This document shows positions 44,063 to 50,992 of a stretch of DNA of 64,000 bases, piece after piece. The translations under genes and the position numbers were made by a program. The number at the start of each line of letters is the position of its first letter. Position 1 is the stretch's first letter. The notes under the pieces are model-generated. The model was not told the DNA's origin. It saw only the letters and a list, made by a program, of their open reading frames with translations, and ran no database searches. The DNA is from JBCCFK01 sp965262315 (GTDB lineage: Bacteria > Actinomycetota > Acidimicrobiia > Acidimicrobiales > UBA8592). The DNA lies in assembly GCA_965262315.1 (NCBI GenBank), contig CBDHFJ010000023.1, positions 19,272 through 83,271 on the forward strand, written 5' to 3'.

Positions 44063-44883
44063 CCGATCTCCCACTGGATCCAACGCTCGCCCAGCGGTAC
44101 GCCGCCGGCCAGGTCTCCGCGACCGAAGCCGTCCAGGTCGAACAGGCCATGGACCGCTCGGTGCAGTGGCGCGCCCTGGTGGGCTCGCAGGTGCCGGCCG
44201 AGCGCCTGGAGCTGAACTTCTCGGCCATCACCGCCGAGCTGGACGCCCCCAAGCGTGGGTTGGTCGAGCGGGTGATGGTGCGTCTCGGCCTCGACGAACA
44301 CGTCGCTCGCCTCATGGCGGCCACGCCGGTGCTGCGTCGATCGTGGTACCTGGCGTCGGTGCTGGTGCTGTTCTTCGGGCTGGCCGCAGCGGGCTCCGAC
44401 GGCTCGGGGAGCGTGGCCTTCTTCCTGGCCGTCGCTCCCGTGGTGCCGGTGCTGGGCGTGGCGTTGGCCTACGGCCCCGGCGTCGACCCCGCACACGACA
44501 TGACCGTGGCCACGCCCGTCAGCGGGTTCCGGCTGTTGCTCCTGCGATCGGTGGCGGTGCTGGCCACGAGCGTGGTCTTCGGCGGCGTCGCCGCGGTGAT
44601 CGTGGCGGTCGACTACGGCATTCGGGCACTGGCGTGGATGCTGCCTGCGTTGATGCTGACCACCGCCACACTGGCGCTGGCCACCGCAGTGCCGACCCGC
44701 CTCGCGGCCGGGATCACCACGGGCGCGTGGTTGGTGCTGGTCATCATCGTCGGCCAGGCGGCGACCGAGCTCACGCTCTTCGGGGGGTTGGCGCAGCCGG
44801 TGTATCTCGGCGTCGCGTTGGTGGCCGCCGTCCTGCTCGCCATCCGCCGAGAGGCGTTCGAGGTCTCGGGGGTGCACACGTGA
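44059..44883 (+). CDS. six-span membrane protein, possible anti-sigma/ABC permease
   Basis: A 274-aa protein. The first about 85 residues are soluble and start LPLDPTLAQRYAAGQVSATE AVQVEQAMD in the manner of an anti-sigma N-terminus, but lack the zinc-finger His/Cys. From about residue 95 there are six hydrophobic helices (LASVLVLFFGLAAAG, FFLAVAPVVPVLGVAL, VAVLATSVVFGGVAAVIVAV and others), like a small ABC-2 permease. Overlaps with the upstream ECF sigma (4 nt) and downstream ABC ATPase (4 nt) suggest it partners both. The dual role is inferred from position and shape; I do not recognise the family. Confidence 0.75.
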   Translation: MTDLPLDPTLAQRYAAGQVSATEAVQVEQAMDRSVQWRALVGSQVPAERLELNFSAITAELDAPKRGLVERVMVRLGLDEHVARLMAATPVLRRSWYLASVLVLFFGLAAAGSDGSGSVAFFLAVAPVVPVLGVALAYGPGVDPAHDMTVATPVSGFRLLLLRSVAVLATSVVFGGVAAVIVAVDYGIRALAWMLPALMLTTATLALATAVPTRLAAGITTGAWLVLVIIVGQAATELTLFGGLAQPVYLGVALVAAVLLAIRREAFEVSGVHT

Positions 44884-45743
44884 GCGCCGCGAGCATTCGT
44901 CTCGATCGTGTGGCTCACCGCTACGGCGACCGGGTCGCGCTGCACGGCCTGGACCTCACCGCGCTCGGAGGGGTGGTGACGGTGCTCGGCCCGAACGGCG
45001 CCGGGAAGTCCACGCTGCTCCGCAGCCTGGCGACCGTGCAGAAGCCCGACGCCGGGACGATCCACATCGACGGCCTGGACGTGTCCGTCGAACCGGACCG
45101 GACCGAGGCGCGGCGCCGCATCGGCTACCTCCCCCAGGACCCGCAGTTCGCGCCCAGGGCCACGGTGTTCGACGTCGTCGACTACCTGGCCATCTGCAAG
45201 GAGTACCACGACCGGCGACGTCGCCACGTCGAGGTCCGGCGGGTGCTGGACGTCGTGCAGCTCGGCGACCGCGCGCAGGACCGGATCGGGGCGCTCAGCG
45301 GCGGCATGGTCCGGCGCGTGGCCCTGGCACAGGCGCTCCTCGGCTCGCCCCGCCTGCTCGTGCTCGACGAGCCCGCGGCCGGCCTCGACCCCGACCAGCG
45401 ACTCCGCCTCCGGGACATGTTGTCGACCGCCGGGCAGCACGCCACGGTCGTGGTGTCGACCCACCTGACCGACGAGGCCGCGGCGGTCAGCACGTCGGTG
45501 GTCGTCATCGACCAGGGCCACCTGCGCTTCCACGGCGCGCCGGGCCAACTGACCGCGCGGGCCGAGGGTCGGGTGTGGACCAGCGCCGAGCCATCGCCGG
45601 GAGCGCGGCGGACGTGGCGCCTGCCCGACGGCACGCACCGGTGCATCGGCGACCCACCCCCGGGTGCGACCCTGGCCGCCCCGACCATGGAGGACGGGTA
45701 TCTGCTGCTGGTCTCCGATCCGGTGGCTGCGGCAACGGCGTGA
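44880..45743 (+). CDS. ABC transporter ATP-binding protein
   Basis: A 287-aa ABC ATPase. Walker A VLGPNGAGKSTLLRSL, Q-loop RIGYLPQDPQF, signature LSGGMVRRVALAQALLGSPR, Walker B LLVLDEPAAGLD and the switch His in VVSTHLTDEA. About 60 C-terminal residues (PGQLTARAEGRVWTSAEPSP) follow, as in ATPases of ABC-2 exporters. The GTG start overlaps the preceding stop (GTGA). Its membrane partner is most likely the preceding gene; substrate unknown. Confidence 0.9.
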   Translation: MSAASIRLDRVAHRYGDRVALHGLDLTALGGVVTVLGPNGAGKSTLLRSLATVQKPDAGTIHIDGLDVSVEPDRTEARRRIGYLPQDPQFAPRATVFDVVDYLAICKEYHDRRRRHVEVRRVLDVVQLGDRAQDRIGALSGGMVRRVALAQALLGSPRLLVLDEPAAGLDPDQRLRLRDMLSTAGQHATVVVSTHLTDEAAAVSTSVVVIDQGHLRFHGAPGQLTARAEGRVWTSAEPSPGARRTWRLPDGTHRCIGDPPPGATLAAPTMEDGYLLLVSDPVAAATA

Positions 45744-45773
45744 GCCGCCGTCGGTCGGGAGCGGGGAAGTCAG

Positions 45774-45779
45774 TACCCT
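45774..45779 (+). promoter_or_regulatory. -10 element, leaderless rimO
   Basis: TACCCT lies 7 nt before the GTG at 45787. Confidence 0.45.
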
Positions 45780-45786
45780 CGATCCG

Positions 45787-47022
45787 GTGACGAAGCGCTA
45801 CTGGATCGAGACGCTCGGCTGTCCGAAGAACCAGGTCGACTCCGACAAGCTCGCCGGCACGCTCCAGGCCGACGGCTACGAGCTGGCGGACGACCCCGGG
45901 TCGGCCGACCTCGTCGTGGTCAACACCTGCGCGTTCATCGAAGACGCCCGGCAGGAGAGCGTGGAGACCGTGCTCGAGCTCAGCGAGGCCCGCACCGGTG
46001 ACGCCGAGCTCGTCGTCACCGGATGTATGGCCGAGCGGTACGGGGGCGAGCTCGCCGAGGCACTCGGCGATGACGCCGACGCCGTGGTCGGGTTCGGCGT
46101 CCCGGTGACGATCGGGACCAAGCCCTCCATGCCGGCCTTCGACCTGCTCAACCTTCCCCGGCCCGCGGCCGCGGCGCCGTGGGCGTACGTCAAGATCGCC
46201 GAAGGCTGCGACCGCGCCTGCGGCTTCTGTGCGATCCCGTCGTTCCGAGGCCCCCAGCGGTCACGCCCGATCGCCTCGATCCTCGAGGAGGTCGAGGCGC
46301 TGCAGGCACAGGAAGTGGTGCTGGTCGCCCAGGACCTGGCTGCGTACGGGCGGGATCAGGGCGTGGGCGAGAAGTCGATCGTGCCGCTCTACCAGGCCGT
46401 CGCCGAGCGGGTCCCGTGGGTGCGGTTGCTGTACCTCTACCCGTCGGACCTCAACGACACGCTGATCGGCACCATCGCCGACAGCGCGGTGCCGTACTTC
46501 GACCTCAGCCTCCAACACGTCTCGCCGCCCCTGATGCGGCGGATGCGTCGGTGGGGTGATTCCCGCCGCTTCCTCGAGCGCATCGAGGTCATCCGCGCCC
46601 GGCGCGCCGACGCGGCATTCCGATCCAACTTCATCGTCGGGTACCCGGGTGAGACCGAAGCGGACCACGATGCACTCCTCGGCTTCGTGGAGGAGGCACA
46701 GCTCGACTGGTGCGGGTTCTTCGCCTACTCGGAGGAGGCCGGGACCTACGCCGCGGAGCTGGACGGGGCGGTCGAGGACGGGCTGATGCACGACCGGCTG
46801 GCGGAGCTGCGAGAGCTCCAGGACGGAATCACTGCGGCAAAACGTGACGGTTTGCTGGGTTCGCGAGTCGAAGTACTGATCGACGATGTCGGTCAGGCTC
46901 GCAGCCATCGCGAAGCACCAGAGATCGACGGTGTCGTCTCGGTGCCCGGCGACCTCGAGCCCGGGACGTTCACCACGGTCACCGTGACCGAGGCAGCGGG
47001 CCCGGACCTGGTTGCGGTCTGA
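45787..47022 (+). CDS. rimO: ribosomal protein S12 methylthiotransferase RimO
   Basis: A 411-aa radical-SAM methylthiotransferase that modifies Asp of S12. The start GTG at 45787 gives TKRYWIETLGCPKNQVDSDK, the exact family opening. The N-terminal UPF0004 domain has cluster cysteines (LGCPKNQ, NTCAFIEDA, TGCMAERY). The radical-SAM site is EGCDRACGFCAIPSFRG near 140. The C-terminus has a TRAM-like domain. A longer frame upstream lies inside the ABC gene and is rejected. pgsA follows, the usual neighbour. Confidence 0.93.
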   Translation: MTKRYWIETLGCPKNQVDSDKLAGTLQADGYELADDPGSADLVVVNTCAFIEDARQESVETVLELSEARTGDAELVVTGCMAERYGGELAEALGDDADAVVGFGVPVTIGTKPSMPAFDLLNLPRPAAAAPWAYVKIAEGCDRACGFCAIPSFRGPQRSRPIASILEEVEALQAQEVVLVAQDLAAYGRDQGVGEKSIVPLYQAVAERVPWVRLLYLYPSDLNDTLIGTIADSAVPYFDLSLQHVSPPLMRRMRRWGDSRRFLERIEVIRARRADAAFRSNFIVGYPGETEADHDALLGFVEEAQLDWCGFFAYSEEAGTYAAELDGAVEDGLMHDRLAELRELQDGITAAKRDGLLGSRVEVLIDDVGQARSHREAPEIDGVVSVPGDLEPGTFTTVTVTEAAGPDLVAV

Positions 47023-47071
47023 CGGTCGTGTCGCCGACACCGCCAGGTGTCCCAGCCGAAACTCCCGCACC

Positions 47072-47647
47072 ATGACGCAGTCAGAGCCCGTTGCCCGCCA
47101 GTTCCCCATCATGGGGCTGGCGTCGCCGGCCAACATCATCACCTTCTCGCGCATCATGGTGTCGCCGGTGCTGTTCTGGCTGATCCTCGAGGCCGACACC
47201 ACCAAGGGCACGTCGTGGGCTGCGTTCCTGCTGGGCTTCGTCATGGGGGTCAGCGACCTGTTCGACGGTCGGGTCGCCAGGGCCTACGGGACCACCAAGT
47301 CGGGCGCGTTCCTCGACCCGCTCGCCGACAAGGTCGTGGTGATCGGCGCCGCGGTCTGCCTGGTCTCGGTCGATCGTCTCCACTGGCTGCCAGTCGCCAT
47401 CATCATCGTGCGCGAGCTGTGGGTCTCGGCGCTGCGGATCGGCTTCGCTCGCCAGGGCCTCTCGGTGCCGGCCACCACCCTGGCGAAGTGGAAGACCTTC
47501 ATCCAGGGCCTGGCGCTGATGCTCGCGGTCCTGCCGCTGGTCGAGGACCAGCAGTGGCTGGTCGACGGGTCGATCTGGATCGCGGTCGCCATCACCGTCG
47601 TGACCGGTTGGCAGTACGTGCGCGACGGCGCCAGCCTCGCCAACTGA
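47072..47647 (+). CDS. pgsA: CDP-diacylglycerol-glycerol-3-phosphate phosphatidyltransferase
   Basis: A 191-aa CDP-alcohol phosphatidyltransferase that makes phosphatidylglycerol phosphate. The family motif is complete: SDLFDGRVARAYG, then GAFLDPLADK, giving D-x2-D-G-x2-A-R-x8-G-x3-D-x3-D. About five or six membrane helices. ATG at 47072. It lies between rimO and, after an accessory insertion, cinA and recA, as in firmicutes and actinobacteria. Confidence 0.93.
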   Translation: MTQSEPVARQFPIMGLASPANIITFSRIMVSPVLFWLILEADTTKGTSWAAFLLGFVMGVSDLFDGRVARAYGTTKSGAFLDPLADKVVVIGAAVCLVSVDRLHWLPVAIIIVRELWVSALRIGFARQGLSVPATTLAKWKTFIQGLALMLAVLPLVEDQQWLVDGSIWIAVAITVVTGWQYVRDGASLAN

Positions 47648-47831
47648 TCCCGTCCGTTGCCGGTCGAGGCTGCGGCTCGCGTGGCCGGTGTGGCTCGAGT
47701 CGCCCACCATGAGCGATGTTCGCGCGCTCTTCATGATGCGTTGGTGGCTCGGGGGGTGTGGCCCGCGCTTTGCTCGACCCTGAGGCGGGATCTCGGTTCG
47801 AGGTCCGAAGGGACACGGGGGTTTGCGGGTG

Positions 47832-49925
47832 ATGAGTCGCGTTCGCGCGGGCGCGTTGTGCGTCATGGTGACGGTCGGAGTGGTGTTCGGGACGGTGATC
47901 GCAATCGGATCGCCGGCCGCTGCAGGACCCTGTGTGGAGGTCGACCCGGCCGACGTGATCGCGTGGTGGGCAGGCGAGGGTGATCTGACCGCGGAGGTCG
48001 GTCCAGATCTGACCGGGCCGGCCACCTACGGGAGCGCCGTCGTGGGTCAGGGCTTTGCTGTGGAGTCCGGCCGGCGGCTCGCCGCCGCAGCCGTGGGCAC
48101 GGTCGCCGATGCGTTCACGGTCGAGGCGTGGGTGCAACTCGCCGACGTCGGCGCGACACAGAACGTGCTCGCTCGATGGGGGACAGGCTCGACCGAGCGG
48201 TCGTTCGCATTGACGGTGGGGCACCGAGGCGACGCGGTGACGTTCTGGGTCGACGAGCCGAGTTCCCGATTCCCCCAGCTCGTGACGGCCTTTGTCCCGA
48301 CCCTGTTCGATGCACAGTTCCATCACCTCGCGGCGACCTTCGATCGCGGTCTGGTGACCGTGTACGTGGACGGCGCGCCTGCTGCCACCGGGCAGACTCG
48401 TATGGCCATGCCCAACGCCGCTCCGTCGGTCGAGGTGACGGTCGGCTCCGGGTTCGGGACGGCGTTCGACGGCACCGTGGACGAGCCGACCATCTGGGGA
48501 CGAGCGCTGACGGCCACGGAGGTGGCAACGCTGCACAGCGCAGCGGCAGACGGGAAGTGTTTCCCGCCACCACCCACGCCCACTCCGACCGTGACGCCGA
48601 CTCCTGAGCCGACGGCGACGCCGACTCCGACGGCCACGCCGACTCCTGAGCCGACGGCGACGCCGACTCCGACGGCCACACCGACTCCTGAGCCGACGGC
48701 GACGCCGACTCCGACGGCCACGCCGACTCCTGAGCCGACGGCGACGCCGACTCCGACGGCCACGCCGACTCCTGAGCCGACGGCCACGCCGACGCCGACC
48801 CCACCCGCGCAGACCCAGTTGGTGGCGGCCGACGGACAGGTCGGCGACCTCTTCGGGTTCTCCGTGGCGATCGACGGCGACGTCGCCGTGGTGGGCGCAC
48901 ACCTCGACGATGACGAGGCCACGAACGCGGGTGCGGTCTACGTGTTCACCCGATCAGGGGGGACATGGACCCAACAGCAGAAGCTGACGGCCTCCGACGC
49001 CTATGTGGGTGATCGGTTCGGTCATGCCGTCGCCGTCGACGGCGACACGATCGTGGTGGGTGCACCGAACGACATCGTCGGCGGCCACGTGGTGGGTTCC
49101 GCCTACGTGTTCGTGGAGAGCGGCGGTACTTGGACCCAGGAGGCCAAGCTGGTGGCAAGCGACGCCCGCGCACTGGACCGGTTCGGCCGCTCGGTCGGCG
49201 TGGACGGTGACACCGCCGTGGTCGGCGCCCCACTGGACAACAACGGCAACGGTGTCGACGCGGGGTCGGTCTACGTCTTCACCCGGACGGGCAGCGCATG
49301 GACCCAAGCGACGAAGCTGACCGCGGCGGGCGGCGATCCTTGGGACAGCCTCGGTGAGTCGGTGGACATCAGCGGTACCTCCGTCGTCGCCGGTGCTCCG
49401 TTCGATCGAGACGTTGCGCTCGATGCCGGTTCGGCGTACGTCTTCGTCCAGACCGGTGGATCGTGGACCCAGGAAGCCAAGCTCGTCGCCGCAGACGCGA
49501 GTGCGTTCGACCGCTTCGGTCTCGACGTCGGGATCGATGGCGACACGGCCGTGGTCGGCGCCCCGTGGGACGACGATGCCGCGACCAACGGCGGCTCGGC
49601 GTACGTGTTCACTCGCAGCGGCAGCGCCTGGACCGAGCAGGCCGAGCTCCACGCCGTCGACGCCGGGACGGGCGACCGCCTCGGTCACGCGGTCGACGTG
49701 GACGGCGACACGGTCGTCGCCGGGAGCATCCGCGACGACGACACGGCCACCAACGCGGGTGCGGTCTACGACTTCCGACGGTCGGGAGTCGTCTGGTCCC
49801 AACAGGGCAAGTACCTGGCAAGCCCCGGTGCGGCCCACGATTGGTTCGGCCAGGACGTCGCCGTCGACGGGCTCAGCGCCATTGGTGGGTCCTGGTACGA
49901 GTACGTCGAGATCCTGGCGCTCTGA
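47832..49925 (+). CDS. large secreted protein with LamG-like and FG-GAP-type repeats
   Basis: A 697-aa exported protein. Signal peptide (VRAGALCVMVTVGVVFGTVI to SPAAAG), then a LamG/concanavalin-like domain (about 40-235, DAFTVEAWVQLADVG, FHHLAATFDRGLVTVYVDG, TVDEPTIWGRAL). Next is a Thr/Pro linker of 14-residue repeats (PTPEPTATPTPTAT) and seven beta-propeller-type units of about 50 residues, each with DGDTAVVGAP, GSAYVFTRSG and WTQ. It has no LPxTG or other anchor. Likely cell-surface or adhesive. ATG at 47832 is chosen; GTG 47829 and TTG 47823 are alternatives. No close neighbours share its strand or function. Confidence 0.82.
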   Translation: MSRVRAGALCVMVTVGVVFGTVIAIGSPAAAGPCVEVDPADVIAWWAGEGDLTAEVGPDLTGPATYGSAVVGQGFAVESGRRLAAAAVGTVADAFTVEAWVQLADVGATQNVLARWGTGSTERSFALTVGHRGDAVTFWVDEPSSRFPQLVTAFVPTLFDAQFHHLAATFDRGLVTVYVDGAPAATGQTRMAMPNAAPSVEVTVGSGFGTAFDGTVDEPTIWGRALTATEVATLHSAAADGKCFPPPPTPTPTVTPTPEPTATPTPTATPTPEPTATPTPTATPTPEPTATPTPTATPTPEPTATPTPTATPTPEPTATPTPTPPAQTQLVAADGQVGDLFGFSVAIDGDVAVVGAHLDDDEATNAGAVYVFTRSGGTWTQQQKLTASDAYVGDRFGHAVAVDGDTIVVGAPNDIVGGHVVGSAYVFVESGGTWTQEAKLVASDARALDRFGRSVGVDGDTAVVGAPLDNNGNGVDAGSVYVFTRTGSAWTQATKLTAAGGDPWDSLGESVDISGTSVVAGAPFDRDVALDAGSAYVFVQTGGSWTQEAKLVAADASAFDRFGLDVGIDGDTAVVGAPWDDDAATNGGSAYVFTRSGSAWTEQAELHAVDAGTGDRLGHAVDVDGDTVVAGSIRDDDTATNAGAVYDFRRSGVVWSQQGKYLASPGAAHDWFGQDVAVDGLSAIGGSWYEYVEILAL
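48601..48805 (+). repeat. 42-bp tandem repeats encoding the Thr/Pro linker
   Basis: Units begin at 48601, 48643, 48685, 48727 and 48769 (each starts CTCCTGAGCCGACGG). Four are nearly identical and the last diverges. This is a coding VNTR, not a CRISPR array, since there are no spacers. Confidence 0.92.
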
Positions 49926-49932
49926 CGTCACC

Positions 49933-49972
49933 GGGCTGACGGCGGTCGCTTCGCGCCGGCCGCCGTCAGCCC
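49933..49972. terminator. bidirectional hairpin between convergent genes
   Basis: A 13-bp perfect stem (GGGCTGACGGCGG / CCGCCGTCAGCCC) with a 14-nt loop between the LamG gene and the convergent polymerase gene, overlapping the latter's stop codon. No T-tract. Confidence 0.6.
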
Positions 49973-50976
49973 CCCGCCTTTGCGCGGCTGGGGGCGACCC
50001 GTGGTGGCTCGTGGGGCATCTTCGGGTAGACGGGGGGCCACGGTGCATCGCCGAGACCCGCAGTCAGGTCGGCGTCGTAGCGGTCGAGGAGTGGCGTGAG
50101 GTCCTGGGGGTCGTCGGCCATCGCGGCCCAGGGGTCAGGCGCTGCGGCCCGCTCGGCGACGACCGGGAGGGTCAAGTCGTCCGGGTGGACGTCGGCCAGC
50201 TCGTCCCAGGTGATCGGCGTCGAGACCTGGGCCCCGACGCGTGATCGCACCGACCAGGCGCCGAACACCGTCTTGTGCGGCGCGTTCTGGTTGAAGTCGA
50301 TGAAGATGCGTTCACCGCGCTCCTCCTTCCACCAAGCGGCGGTGAGTCGGTCGCCGTGTCGGCGCTCGAGCTCGCGAGCGAGGGCAACCGCGGCGGCGCG
50401 GACGCTGAAGCCGTCCCATCGGCGCTCGAGTCGCACGTACACGTGGATGCCCTTGCTGCCGGTGGTCTTGCAGTAGCCCGTGAGGCCGAGTTCGCCCAAC
50501 AGGTCACGAACCGCGTGCGCGGCCCACCGCACGTCGTCGAAGGTCGTGCCTGGCGTGGGGTCGAGATCGATCCGGAGCTCGTCGGTGATGCCGGGCTCGG
50601 CGGCCAGGAACGGCCAGCCGTGGAAGCCCAGGCACCCCATGTTGACCGCCCAGACCAGATGGGCCAGGTCGGCCGCCACCATGGCGTTGGAGGTGGTCCC
50701 GTTGGGGGTCGAGACGGTGGTGGTCTCGAGCCACTCGGGAGCGCCCTTCGGGACGCGCTTCTGGTAGAAGGACTTGCCCGATGCGCCGTCGGGGAAGCGC
50801 TGGAGCAACTGCGGGCGACCGCCGACGGCACGCATGATGTGGTCGCCGACCGCGAGGTAGTAGTGGACGAGGTCGAGTTTGGTCTCGCCCCGGGTTGTGA
50901 AGAAGACCTTGTCCGGGTTGGTGATCTTCACGTCGCGTCCTGCGACCTCGACCATCGTGAACGGCGATGCGGCCAT
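49966..50976 (-). CDS. LigD-type polymerase/primase domain protein
   Basis: A 336-aa stand-alone LigD polymerase domain (archaeo-eukaryotic primase fold), which in NHEJ fills gaps with ribonucleotides. Seen: ITNPDKVFFTTRGETKLDLV, GFHGWPFLAAEPGITDELRI, DLDPTPGTTFDDV (metal-binding Asp pair), TGSKGIHVYVRL and FIDFNQNAPHKTVFGAWSVR. ATG at 50976 is leaderless, with TACGGT 6 nt upstream. A longer upstream frame is rejected because it runs into the GGDEF gene. No ligase or nuclease domain is fused and no ku gene is near. Confidence 0.9.
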   Translation of the reverse strand: MAASPFTMVEVAGRDVKITNPDKVFFTTRGETKLDLVHYYLAVGDHIMRAVGGRPQLLQRFPDGASGKSFYQKRVPKGAPEWLETTTVSTPNGTTSNAMVAADLAHLVWAVNMGCLGFHGWPFLAAEPGITDELRIDLDPTPGTTFDDVRWAAHAVRDLLGELGLTGYCKTTGSKGIHVYVRLERRWDGFSVRAAAVALARELERRHGDRLTAAWWKEERGERIFIDFNQNAPHKTVFGAWSVRSRVGAQVSTPITWDELADVHPDDLTLPVVAERAAAPDPWAAMADDPQDLTPLLDRYDADLTAGLGDAPWPPVYPKMPHEPPRVAPSRAKAGG

Positions 50977-50982
50977 GCCGCG

Positions 50983-50988
50983 ACCGTA
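50983..50988 (-). promoter_or_regulatory. -10 element, leaderless LigD-pol gene
   Basis: TACGGT on the minus strand, 6 nt before the ATG ending at 50976. Confidence 0.45.
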
Positions 50989-50992
50989 GTGC

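Noticed and set aside
47648..47831. Imperfect inverted repeat (CCCACCATGA ... TTGGTGG) before the LamG gene
   Set aside because: Too imperfect and short to separate from chance in GC-rich DNA.
48601..48805. Possible CRISPR array
   Set aside because: Repeats are contiguous without spacers and stay in frame inside a coding sequence as a Thr/Pro linker.
49933..49972. Extra coding sequence between the LamG and polymerase genes
   Set aside because: The gap is a perfect hairpin between convergent genes, better read as a terminator.
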